Of a stretch of DNA of 8,151 bases, positions 1 through 6,187 are shown piece by piece. Source of the stretch: Chloroflexota bacterium (GTDB lineage Bacteria > Chloroflexota > Anaerolineae > Thermoflexales > Thermoflexaceae); contig JAUQQB010000113.1 in NCBI GenBank assembly GCA_030550075.1, positions 1 to 8,151 of the forward strand, read 5' to 3'. A model generated the notes under the pieces. The model was not told where the DNA came from and searched no databases. It saw nothing but the letters and a program-made list of their open reading frames with translations. Positions within the stretch are counted from its first letter, which is position 1, and every line of letters begins with the position of its first letter. A program made the translations under genes and the position numbers.

Positions 1-19
1 ACGGACTGCGTAAGTCCTA
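1..19 (+). repeat. Right end of a short inverted-repeat (MITE-like) element, cut by the window edge
   Basis: The first 19 bases read, on the opposite strand, as TAGGACTTACGCAGTCCGT. This matches the right terminal inverted repeat of the complete element at 3487-3587 (TAGGACTCACGCAGTT) except for one substitution over the first 15 bases. The element ends only 6 bp beyond the stop codon of the M16 peptidase gene, so it lies immediately 3' of that gene. The left end is outside the window, so length and target duplication cannot be judged. Confidence 0.6.
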
Positions 20-25
20 CGGAAT

Positions 26-1348
26 TCACGATGTGCGGGGGAGATACCAGCCCACTGTTCGGTTGGCGCGCGTCAGATACGTGCGGGCGATCCGCTGCAC
101 ATCTTCCGGAGTCACCTGGGCGAGATGCTCCAGATAGGTCTCGAACCAGGTGTAATCTGCGAAGATCTCGCTCCAGCCATACCAGAAGCCCTGGTTGGTT
201 ACGGACTCGCTGCTGTAGGCGAAGTCCGCGCGGGCCTGTTTGAGGGCCTTCTCAAACTCCTCCGGACGGATGAGTTCGGATTGCAGGCGCTGGATCTCGG
301 CGTCGATGACGGCCTCGGCCTCTTCCAGGCGTCGGCCGGGTTGGAGGGTAACCGTGAGGCTGTAAAGGAAGGGGTCCACGGTAGGGATCAGACTGCTTCC
401 AACATCGGCGGCGATTTGCGTTTCCACCAGAGCCCGGTAAAGCCGCGAGGTCTTGTTCGAGGTGCCGCCGCTGAAGCTCAGGGAGCCCGTGCCGGCCAGC
501 ACGGCGTTCAGGATCACCAGGGGCATAAAGTCGGGATGGGGCGCCTCCGGGACGTGATAAGCGATCTCCAGGTAGGCCGTGTTCCCCTCCCCTTCGACGA
601 CGACCCGGCGCTCCCCTCGCTGGGGAAGCTCCGCCACCTGCAGGCGGGGGATCTCGGGGACCGGACGGATACGGCCGAAGGCCCGCTCGATCACCCGCAG
701 CGCTTCCGGAATGCGGAAATCGCCCACCGCCACCACAGTGGCGTTATTGGGAGCGTAGTAGATCCGATAATGGCGGTAAAGATCTTCCCGCGTCATCGTC
801 TGGAGATCCCCCGGCCACCCGATGACATCATGACCGTAAGGATGGACATGGAAGGCGAGGGCCTGCACCTGCTCGCTTAACAGGAAAAGGGGATTGTTCT
901 CAGCCCCATGCCGTTCGGAGAGGATCACCGTCCGCTCCGCTTCCACTTCCCTTGGATGAAAGAGGGCCTTCGTCATCCGATCCGCCTCGATCTCCGGAGC
1001 GATCGTCCAGCGATCCGAGGGCAGGGTCTCGAAATATGTCGTGAAATCGAGCCAGGTGAACCCGTTCCAGGCACCGCCCTCCCGGGAGATCAGTCGGTCC
1101 AGAGTTCCCTTTGGATAGGTGGGGGTGCCCTTGAAGAGCATGTGCTCCACCCAGTGGGAGATCCCGGTGAGGCCGGTGGGCTCATCCCGGCTTCCCACGC
1201 GATACCAGACCCAGAATGTGACGACCGGAGCGTGATGCTGCTCTTTCAGCACCATAGTCAGCCCGTTATCCAGCGCCGTCTTCAGGAAACCATCCCGACG
1301 CACCGGACGGAAGCGTCGAGAAGTTCGGGAAACAGATCGTCGTGTCAT
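26..1348 (-). CDS. M16 family zinc metallopeptidase (insulinase/pitrilysin/processing-peptidase type)
   Basis: This is a predicted zinc-dependent endopeptidase of the M16 clan, about 440 residues, the usual size of a two-domain bacterial M16B subunit. The inverted zinc motif HxxEH is present as HWVEH at residues 65-69, in the context GISHWVEHMLFKGT. The third zinc ligand is expected in the segment ERTVILSER (residues 138-146). The C-terminal half keeps the SRLYRALVE segment typical of the family's second domain. There is no clear signal peptide; the N terminus is very arginine-rich (MTRRSVSRTSRRFRPVRR). I chose ATG at 1346-1348 over the GTG at 1355-1357 because GAGGTGA (1354-1360 on the minus strand) is a near-perfect ribosome binding site 8 bases before the ATG. 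That site lies over the stop codon of the upstream small gene, so the two are probably coupled. M16B enzymes often act with a second, inactive subunit; none is visible before the left edge, where a repeat element follows the stop. Substrate unknown. Confidence 0.9.
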   Translation of the reverse strand: MTRRSVSRTSRRFRPVRRDGFLKTALDNGLTMVLKEQHHAPVVTFWVWYRVGSRDEPTGLTGISHWVEHMLFKGTPTYPKGTLDRLISREGGAWNGFTWLDFTTYFETLPSDRWTIAPEIEADRMTKALFHPREVEAERTVILSERHGAENNPLFLLSEQVQALAFHVHPYGHDVIGWPGDLQTMTREDLYRHYRIYYAPNNATVVAVGDFRIPEALRVIERAFGRIRPVPEIPRLQVAELPQRGERRVVVEGEGNTAYLEIAYHVPEAPHPDFMPLVILNAVLAGTGSLSFSGGTSNKTSRLYRALVETQIAADVGSSLIPTVDPFLYSLTVTLQPGRRLEEAEAVIDAEIQRLQSELIRPEEFEKALKQARADFAYSSESVTNQGFWYGWSEIFADYTWFETYLEHLAQVTPEDVQRIARTYLTRANRTVGWYLPRTS

Positions 1349-1353
1349 TGCCC

Positions 1354-1599
1354 TCACCTCAGCAGATAGGGCAGGAGGAAAGCCAGGGCAATCTGACTGC
1401 TTAAGAGAAGCGCCGCCAGTATGCCGATGCGGCGCAGATCTCGTCGCACATAAGCGTAATCGTAATTTGCCAGCCCGGATGTCGGCCGGCGAGAAGATAT
1501 GGGGCTCGGCGAGGGCGGCAACGAGGCCTCTCGGGCCGGCGCCGGGATTGTTCGAGAAGGGGCAGACGATGTGGATCGCACCCGTCGTTTCTTGGCCAT
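1354..1599 (-). CDS. Small single-pass membrane protein, function unknown
   Basis: This 81-residue protein starts with a strongly basic segment (MAKKRRVR), continues with a Ser/Pro/Arg-rich, probably disordered stretch to about residue 42, then a NYDYAYVRRDLRRIG segment, and ends in one hydrophobic helix (about residues 57-80, GILAALLLSSQIALAFLLPYLL). The expected topology is a cytoplasmic N terminus anchored by a C-terminal helix. An AGGAG motif lies 10 bases upstream of the ATG. The stop codon overlaps an in-frame GTG of the M16 gene (GTGA, 1354-1357), and the M16 ribosome binding site covers this stop, which supports this reading as a real gene co-expressed with the peptidase. Small proteins with a similar tyrosine/arginine patch before a single helix are, from memory, common in Chloroflexota, but I know no function for them. 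Confidence 0.72.
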   Translation of the reverse strand: MAKKRRVRSTSSAPSRTIPAPAREASLPPSPSPISSRRPTSGLANYDYAYVRRDLRRIGILAALLLSSQIALAFLLPYLLR

Positions 1600-1713
1600 G
1601 GGAAGAACGCTCCTGGCTGAAAGATCTTCAACCCCTTATGCAACTTCTTCGTTCTCCACGGGTTTGGGAGGGCCGGGACACCGCCGAAGGCCGCGGCCCA
1701 ACCCCCCAGAGGT

Positions 1714-1730
1714 AGGCGGCGAAGCCGCCT
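1714..1730 (-). other. GC-rich hairpin downstream of rny
   Basis: The arms AGGCGGC and GCCGCCT form a perfect 7-bp stem with a 3-base loop (TTC on the minus strand). It sits 17 bases after the rny stop codon, in the 147-base gap before the small membrane-protein gene. There is no T-tract after it in either direction, so it is not a standard intrinsic terminator. It could protect the 3' end of the rny message or be part of a dispersed repeat. A second perfect palindrome, GGCCGCGGCC, lies nearby at 1689-1698. Confidence 0.5.
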
Positions 1731-1746
1731 GCTTCCCACCGGTTCT

Positions 1747-3312
1747 TCAGCGAGCGATCTCCACCGCCCGGGTCTCTCGGATCACAGTAACCTTGATCTG
1801 ACCGGGATACTGCATGGTCTCCTCGATCTTCCGGGCGATCTCCTGAGACATCTGGATCACAGCGAGGTCGTCTACTTCCTCCGGCTTCACGATGATGCGG
1901 ATCTCCCGTCCGGCTTGGATCGCGTAGCATTCAGCGACGCCCGGGTAGGAGCGGGCCAGGTTCTCCAGATCCTGGATCCGCCTGAGATACATCTCCAGGG
2001 TCTCCCGACGGGCACCGGGCCGGGCGCCGGAGATGGCGTCGGCGGCCTCGACGATCACCGCCTCAATGCATTCTTGTGGAACCTCGTGGTGATGGCTGGC
2101 GATGCAGTTCACCACTTTGGGTGGTGTCCCATAGTGTCGGGCCAGCTCTGCGCCGATCAGGGCGTGGGTGCCCTCCACCTGATGATCCACTGCCTTTCCA
2201 ATGTCATGCAACAGCCCGCCCATCCGGGCGATCCGCACATCGGCGCCCAGCTCTGCGGCGATCATCCCGGCCAGCCAGGCGACCTCGACTGCATGATGCA
2301 GCTGATTCTGACCGTAACTGGTGCGGAACTTCAGACGGCCCAGGAGGCGGATGAGCTCAGGGTGCAGGCCGGTCACTCCTACCGCGGCCGCGGCCTGCTG
2401 GCCTTCCTCCCAGATGATCCGCTCCACCTCCTCCCGGGCCTCGGCCACCACCTTCTCGATCCGCGCCGGATGGATCCGCCCGTCCTGGATCAGGCGGGTG
2501 AGGGCGATGCGTGCGATCTCCCGGCGCACCGGATCGTGGGAAGAGAGGGTGATGGCCTCCGGGGTGTCATCCACGATGATCTCCACCCCGGTGATCTTCT
2601 CCAGGGCCCGTATGTTGCGGCCGTTCCGCCCGATAATGCGCCCTTTCATCTCATCATTCGGCAGGGGCACCACCGAGACGGTCAATTCAGCAACCTGCTC
2701 GCTGGCGATGCGCTGGATGGCGGTGGCGATGATCTCGCGGGCGCGCTCTTCCGCCTGAACCCGTGCCTCGGCTTCGATCTGTCGATAGAGGCGCGCCATG
2801 TCCTCCCGCGCTTCTTTTTCCATCATCTCCAGGAGGGCCTGACGGGCCTGCTCGGCGGTCATCCCCGCCACCTGCTCCAGGGCGGCTCGGCGCTCCTCCT
2901 CAAAGCGGCTGATCGCCGCCTGCAGTTGAGCACTTTGACGATCCAGCTCCGCCTGACGCTCGTTCAGACGGCGCTCCTGTTTCTCCAGCCGTTCCGCCCG
3001 GCGATCCATCTCTTCCCGTCGATGGCGCAGGCGCTCCTCTTCCTTACGGAGATCGGCCCGCCACCGGCGCAGCTCCGCTTCGGTAGTCTCCCGCAGGCGA
3101 AGGGCTTCATCCTTCGCCTGAAGAAGAAGCGCTGCCGCCTGTTGTTTGGCTTCCTCGATCAACCGTTGCGATTCCTGCCGCGCGGCCTCGATCTCGCTGC
3201 GGAGCTGCTCTCGAATCCGTTGCTGGACCAGTTGCTTTCCCAAAAACCATCCCAGCGCACCGCCGCCGATGACTCCGATTACGGCCAGCAGGACAATGAT
3301 TAGCCAGTCCAT
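1747..3312 (-). CDS. rny: Ribonuclease Y (membrane-anchored endoribonuclease)
   Basis: RNase Y is a membrane-bound endoribonuclease that starts decay of many mRNAs in bacteria lacking or supplementing RNase E. The 521-residue product shows the full family architecture: an N-terminal membrane helix (about residues 3-25), a long charged coiled coil rich in Glu, Arg and Gln (about 28-205), a KH RNA-binding domain with the loop GRNG at 228-231 (context GRIIGRNGRNIRALEKITGVE), and an HD domain with the catalytic pair H369-D370 in LLHDIGKA, preceded by LHHAVEVA and followed by SHHHEVP and AADAISGARPG. Length is the usual one for the family. An in-frame ATG exists further upstream (3400-3402), but the start at 3310-3312 places the membrane helix at the N terminus as expected and has an AGGA motif 8 bases before it. 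It lies downstream of recX in the same direction, separated by about 290 bases with a MITE-like insertion and hairpins. Confidence 0.96.
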   Translation of the reverse strand: MDWLIIVLLAVIGVIGGGALGWFLGKQLVQQRIREQLRSEIEAARQESQRLIEEAKQQAAALLLQAKDEALRLRETTEAELRRWRADLRKEEERLRHRREEMDRRAERLEKQERRLNERQAELDRQSAQLQAAISRFEEERRAALEQVAGMTAEQARQALLEMMEKEAREDMARLYRQIEAEARVQAEERAREIIATAIQRIASEQVAELTVSVVPLPNDEMKGRIIGRNGRNIRALEKITGVEIIVDDTPEAITLSSHDPVRREIARIALTRLIQDGRIHPARIEKVVAEAREEVERIIWEEGQQAAAAVGVTGLHPELIRLLGRLKFRTSYGQNQLHHAVEVAWLAGMIAAELGADVRIARMGGLLHDIGKAVDHQVEGTHALIGAELARHYGTPPKVVNCIASHHHEVPQECIEAVIVEAADAISGARPGARRETLEMYLRRIQDLENLARSYPGVAECYAIQAGREIRIIVKPEEVDDLAVIQMSQEIARKIEETMQYPGQIKVTVIRETRAVEIAR

Positions 3313-3340
3313 GGTGTATCCTGTCTCGGTTGAGATGCGA

Positions 3341-3398
3341 AAAGATTCTTGGCTCTTTAGGAACTTGCCATGGAATCGCCAGAGAGCCAAATTCTTTG
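3341..3398 (-). promoter_or_regulatory. Long imperfect stem-loop in the rny leader; possible attenuator
   Basis: On the minus strand the segment from 3398 to 3383 (AAAGAATTTGGCTCT) pairs with the segment from 3356 to 3341 (AGAGCCAAGAATCTTT). About 14 pairs form, including an unbroken 8-bp core (TTGGCTCT/AGAGCCAA, + strand 3349-3356 and 3383-3390), with a mismatch and a bulge in the lower stem. The 3' arm runs into CTTTT, resembling a weak intrinsic terminator, and lies about 30 bases before the rny start codon. This could be an attenuator, the end of a transcript reading from recX, or an autoregulatory cleavage site. Function is inferred. Confidence 0.4.
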
Positions 3399-3402
3399 CC
3401 AC

Positions 3403-3455
3403 GGCCTTTCAGGCCTGTGGAGAGGAGGGTAGGGGGAGGGGCCTCCGGCTCCCCC
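3403..3455. other. Two short GC-rich hairpins in the recX-rny gap
   Basis: GGCCT and AGGCC (3403-3415) form a 5-bp stem with a 3-base loop. GGGGGAG (3432-3438) and CTCCCCC (3449-3455) form a 7-bp stem with a 10-base loop. Neither is followed by a T-tract. The region has no plausible coding potential in the direction of the flanking genes. Confidence 0.4.
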
Positions 3456-3486
3456 GCTTGTGCGCTTTGTCCGCACTTGTTTTAGA

Positions 3487-3587
3487 TAGGAGTTACGCAG
3501 TTGAAAGCTCTAAAGGTGAAACGGAATGGCCCCACCCCCCTTCTCCCCCCCCAAAGCCCCCATGGGAAACGAACTGCGTGAGTCCTA
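3487..3587 (+). mobile_element. Complete 101-bp MITE-like element with 5-bp target duplication
   Basis: The left terminal repeat TAGGAGTTACGCAGTT (3487-3502) and the inverted right terminal repeat TAGGACTCACGCAGTT (complement of 3572-3587) match at 14 of 16 positions. The element is flanked by the direct repeat TTAGA at 3482-3486 and 3588-3592, as expected for a target-site duplication. At 101 bp it is too short to code for a transposase and would need one supplied in trans. The interior is C-rich on this strand (3530-3561). It lies between recX and rny, 18 bases beyond the recX stop codon. Related ends occur at both window edges. Confidence 0.75.
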
Positions 3588-3605
3588 TTAGATTTGAATA
3601 TGATC

Positions 3606-4247
3606 CTACTTGTTCACGGGTTGACTCCCGCCTTTCTCCTGCTCTAGAGCTCGAAGGACCTCCAGCACCAGCTCCCCATTAAATCCCCGACGAATAAGAT
3701 ATCCCGCCAGGCGTCGCCGGAAGGTGAGGGGATCCAGGCCCCGCAACCGTCGGGCCCGTTCACGGGCCAGGCGCAGGGCGAGGGCGCGCTCATCAGGAGA
3801 GGCCTCCTGGAGGACCTCTTGAATGATGGCTGGGGAGATGCCTTTTCGCCGGAGCTCCGCCTGGAGGGCCCGGTGACTGCGCGGCCGAAATGTGGTCCGG
3901 TTCTCCACCCAGAATTGGGCGAAGGCTCGATCATCGACCAGCCCCACGCGCCGGAGTCGCTCCAGCTCCGCTTCCACCGTTTGAGTGTCGAACCCTTTTC
4001 GGCGCAGATGGTCGGCGACTTCCCGCTCGCTGCGTGGGCGATAACTTAGGAACCGAAGGGCGACCTCATGCGCCTGCTCCAGAAGATCCCGTTCCAGGAG
4101 CTGGCGGATCTCCTCATCGGTGAGCACCTGGCCTGGGCGCAGCTGCGCGGCCTCCATCGCCGTCAGCCGAAAAGCCCGACGGCCATCCAGGTAAACGACC
4201 ACCCGGCCGCTCTTCAACGCCCGTAAATCCGTGATCCGACCGCCCAT
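3606..4247 (-). CDS. recX: Regulatory protein RecX
   Basis: RecX binds RecA-DNA filaments and modulates RecA recombinase and co-protease activity in the cytoplasm. The 213-residue product is all-helical with the repeated three-helix modules of the family: residues 65-86 (FLSYRPRSEREVADHLRRKGFD), 105-137 (DDRAFAQFWVENR, then RPRSHRALQAELRRKGI) and 177-190 (FRRRLAGYLIRRGF). The N-terminal 50 residues form the beta-rich extension often found in longer RecX proteins. The start ATG (4245-4247) is fixed by an in-frame TGA only 9 bases upstream; the ribosome binding site is weak (GAGG, 4 bases away). It follows recA by 117 bases on the same strand, the classic arrangement, with a palindromic repeat in the gap. 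The C terminus (after residue 200) is short and charged. Confidence 0.92.
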   Translation of the reverse strand: MGGRITDLRALKSGRVVVYLDGRRAFRLTAMEAAQLRPGQVLTDEEIRQLLERDLLEQAHEVALRFLSYRPRSEREVADHLRRKGFDTQTVEAELERLRRVGLVDDRAFAQFWVENRTTFRPRSHRALQAELRRKGISPAIIQEVLQEASPDERALALRLARERARRLRGLDPLTFRRRLAGYLIRRGFNGELVLEVLRALEQEKGGSQPVNK

Positions 4248-4279
4248 AAGGCCTCAATGCAAAGGAAGATCTTTTAGGA

Positions 4280-4305
4280 GGTACTACACGAATTCGTGTC
4301 GTACC
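4280..4305. repeat. 26-bp near-perfect palindrome (copy 1) between recA and recX
   Basis: Outer arms GGTAC and GTACC flank the 14-bp perfect core ACACGAATTCGTGT, with a single mismatch position (T opposite C) between arm and core. A second copy at 7051-7076 differs by one base, exactly at the left mismatch position. As RNA it would fold into a hairpin of 5+7 pairs. It is not followed by a T-tract on the minus strand, so it is a repeat or binding site rather than a simple terminator. Confidence 0.75.
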
Positions 4306-4315
4306 TTTCTCCCGG

Positions 4316-4337
4316 AGGAAGCGAGCATCGCCTTCCT
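4316..4337 (-). other. Bulged hairpin after recA
   Basis: On the minus strand AGGAA, a bulged G, GCGA, loop TGC, TCGC, TTCCT form a 9-bp stem, starting 28 bases beyond the recA stop codon. No T-tract follows, so termination is uncertain; it may shield the 3' end of recA mRNA or reduce readthrough into recX. Confidence 0.4.
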
Positions 4338-4364
4338 GATGGGCGACCTCCTATCCTCCTCGAC

Positions 4365-5426
4365 CTATTCGGCTTCCAGGATTGGGGCGGCCTCTTCAGC
4401 ACCCTCTGCGCTCACCCCCAGGCGTTTGAGGGAGGCTGCACGGGCGGCGTTTTCTCGGATCTGGCGTTCCAGCTCCTCCAGCAACTCCGGATGGGCTTTC
4501 AGGAACTCGCGAGCATTCTCCCGGCCCTGGCCCAGACGGGTATCTCCGTACAAGAAGAAAGTGCCCCGCTTGGTGATCAGCCCCAGCTCCGTCGCCAGGT
4601 CCAGGATGTCCCCCGCCTTGCTGATCCCCTCATTGTAGAGGATATCGAACTCCGCCTCGCGGAAGGGCGGGGCCACTTTGTTCTTCGTGACCCGAACCCG
4701 AACCCGGCTCCCGATAATCTCACCGCCCGCCTTCAGATTCTGCAGGCGGCGGATCTCCAGGCGGACCGAGGCGTAGAACTTGAGAGCCATGCCGCCCGTT
4801 GTGGTCTCCGGGTTGCCAAACATCGTGCCGATCTTCATCCGCAGCTGGTTGGTGAAGAGCATCGCGGTATTGGACTGACGAATTGCCCCGGCGAGTTTGC
4901 GCAGGGCCTGGCTCATCAGGCGCGCCTGGAGCCCCACATGAGCGTCGCCCATTTCTCCTTCGATCTCTGCCCGCGGCACCAGCGCTGCCACCGAATCCAG
5001 GGCCACCACATCAACAGCGCCACTGCGGATCAAGGTCTCCGCAATCTCCAGCGCCTGCTCCCCCGTGTCCGGCTGGGCTACGTAAAGGTTATCGATGTCC
5101 ACGCCGCACTGCTGGGCGTAGTGGGGATCGAGGGCATGCTCCATGTCAATGAACGCTGCGACCCCACCCCGCTTCTGAGCCTCGGCGATCACATGAAGAC
5201 AAAGCGTGGTCTTCCCCGAAGCCTCCGGGCCATAGATCTCCGTAATCCGTCCTCGAGGGATGCCTCCCACACCTAAGGCGAGATCCAGGGCCAGGGAGCC
5301 TGTGGGGATGACATCGACCGGCTGCTGAACGGCCTCCCCCAGGCGCATGATCGTTCCTTCCCCAAACCGTTTCGTCAACGTCAGCACCGCTGTCTCCAGA
5401 GCCTTCCGTCGCGCGTCGTTTACCAT
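4365..5426 (-). CDS. recA: RecA recombinase
   Basis: RecA polymerises on single-stranded DNA, catalyses homologous pairing and strand exchange with ATP hydrolysis, and promotes LexA self-cleavage in the SOS response. The 353-residue product can be read against the E. coli protein with almost identical numbering: Walker A GPEASGKT at 66-73 with K72, catalytic E96 (IDMEHALDP), Walker B D144 (VVALDSVAALVP), loop L1 around EGEMGDAHVGLQARLMSQ (157-173), the ATP-sensing glutamine Q194 (TNQLRMKIG), and loop L2 with FGNPETTTGG at 203-212. The C terminus is acidic (EGAEEAAPILEAE), as in the family. No intein is present. The ATG is preceded by AGAGGTGA 3 bases upstream, a near-consensus ribosome binding site. 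It is followed on the same strand by recX. I found no GAACN4GTTC-type or CTGTN8ACAG-type LexA box upstream. Confidence 0.98.
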   Translation of the reverse strand: MVNDARRKALETAVLTLTKRFGEGTIMRLGEAVQQPVDVIPTGSLALDLALGVGGIPRGRITEIYGPEASGKTTLCLHVIAEAQKRGGVAAFIDMEHALDPHYAQQCGVDIDNLYVAQPDTGEQALEIAETLIRSGAVDVVALDSVAALVPRAEIEGEMGDAHVGLQARLMSQALRKLAGAIRQSNTAMLFTNQLRMKIGTMFGNPETTTGGMALKFYASVRLEIRRLQNLKAGGEIIGSRVRVRVTKNKVAPPFREAEFDILYNEGISKAGDILDLATELGLITKRGTFFLYGDTRLGQGRENAREFLKAHPELLEELERQIRENAARAASLKRLGVSAEGAEEAAPILEAE

Positions 5427-5510
5427 CGTTCACCTCTCTCGATCAGACTCGAGCAATCCGCAAGCCGCTTTTCGAGGGATCGTCTTGCTTGGCACCCTCG
5501 CTTCAAGCAT

Positions 5511-5539
5511 AGTTTACGTTTAGAAAGTCCAGCATGCAA
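5511..5539 (-). promoter_or_regulatory. Possible recA promoter
   Basis: On the minus strand TTGCAT (5539-5534) and TAAACT (5516-5511) are separated by 17 bases, about 85 bases before the recA start codon. The match to sigma-70 consensus is modest: 3 of 6 and 4 of 6. It is the best candidate I see in the recA upstream region, but unproven. Confidence 0.25.
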
Positions 5540-5620
5540 ACCCGTGCTGTGCATTGGATTCGGGTTGCTTCTTTCCTGAAGATTCGAGGTTTCAAGAGCC
5601 GGTTGGGCCCTCTTGAGTTG

Positions 5621-5649
5621 GGGTCTATGGCTCAGACCCTAGGTATAAT
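5621..5649 (+). promoter_or_regulatory. Promoter of the DUF3054 gene with an internal palindrome
   Basis: A perfect TATAAT -10 box lies at 5644-5649, 31 bases before the chosen start codon, predicting a leader of about 25 bases. There is no good -35 at 17-18 bases; TTGGGG at 5618-5623 is 20 bases away and TTGAGT at 5613-5618 is 25 away. A perfect inverted repeat GGGTCT (5621-5626) and AGACCC (5634-5639), with a 7-base spacer, fills the -35/spacer region. That is where a repressor or a spacer-distorting activator would bind. Confidence 0.55.
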
Positions 5650-5680
5650 GATGGAAGAAGGTGAGGCTGAGGAGCACATG

Positions 5681-6091
5681 ATGAGCTCGCTGCGATGGAT
5701 CTTATGGGGTGGGGATCTCTTGGTTTTCCTGCTCTTTGCGGCTCTCGGAAGAGCCAGCCATGGCTTGCTTACCGAGGATTCGATGATCTGGGGCATAGTG
5801 CGGGCGGCGGCCCCTTTCTTTGTCGCCTGGGCGATCGTGGCATGGGCAGCCCGCTTAGATCGAGTGGATCCCATGCGCTCGCTGGGTTCCGTGGCGCTAC
5901 GAATCGGGTTGGCCTGGCTCGGAGCGGGGATCCTCGGATTAATTCTCCGGAGCCTGGCCCTCGGCCGGCCGGCACCGCTTCCATTCGCTGCCGTTACCCT
6001 GGCGGGCAATGGGCTTTTGCTCATCCTCTGGCGAGAGCTTCTGCAAATATGGATTGCGCGCAAGCAGAGGGCGGCGTTTGTCAAAAAATAG
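5681..6091 (+). CDS. DUF3054 family four-helix membrane protein
   Basis: This 136-residue integral membrane protein has four hydrophobic helices at about residues 7-23, 37-57, 69-92 and 97-119, joined by short loops. It resembles DUF3054: an early GDLLVFLLFAALGRASHG segment and a late GRPAPLPFAAVTLAGNGLLLILWR segment. The family is widespread in Actinobacteria, haloarchaea and Chloroflexota and has no established function. The C terminus is basic (WIARKQRAAFVKK), suggesting a cytoplasmic end. The reading frame is open back to 5534, but the TATAAT box at 5644-5649 would then be inside the gene. AGGAG at 5670-5674 is 6 bases before the ATG at 5681 (an adjacent ATG at 5678 is also possible), so I use 5681. 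It is the first gene of a three-gene plus-strand cluster; the next follows after 96 bases, which hold only a short CTTCC/GGAAG hairpin (6097-6111). Confidence 0.75.
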   Translation: MSSLRWILWGGDLLVFLLFAALGRASHGLLTEDSMIWGIVRAAAPFFVAWAIVAWAARLDRVDPMRSLGSVALRIGLAWLGAGILGLILRSLALGRPAPLPFAAVTLAGNGLLLILWRELLQIWIARKQRAAFVKK

Positions 6092-6187
6092 CCTTTCTTC
6101 CGAAGTGGAAGGCCTTCTATGGCTCCATGGAATAAACCGAGCGCTTCGTTCTCGATAGGAACTCGTGAGTAGAACAGGAGTATTGCA

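Noticed and set aside
125..1369. Plus-strand open frames opposite the M16 gene
   Set aside because: They are antisense to a gene with an intact zinc motif, and show compositional shadows only.
1401..1739. 112-codon minus-strand frame overlapping the small membrane protein gene
   Set aside because: It overlaps the better supported 81-residue gene in another frame, has an arginine/proline-rich shadow composition, and runs through the rny downstream hairpin.
1915..3303. Long open frame on the plus strand opposite rny (462 codons)
   Set aside because: It lies fully antisense to a clear RNase Y with KH and HD motifs. The translation is low-complexity, rich in His, Gly and Leu, and has no family pattern. 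It is a GC-rich shadow of the coiled-coil gene.
3313..3402. 30-residue N-terminal extension of RNase Y
   Set aside because: RNase Y normally begins with its membrane helix; the extension covers the leader hairpin and has no hydrophobic or conserved character.
4296..5276. Long open frame on the plus strand opposite recA (326 codons)
   Set aside because: It is antisense to a canonical RecA and has no recognisable domain or ribosome binding site; shadow frame.
5539..5566. AACCCG...CGGGTT inverted repeat in the recA upstream gap
   Set aside because: Only 6 bp per arm with a 16-base spacer; within chance expectation for GC-rich DNA.
5534..5680. N-terminal extension of the DUF3054 protein
   Set aside because: It would place a perfect TATAAT box inside the coding region, and the extension has no family similarity; AGGAG plus ATG at 5681 explains the start.
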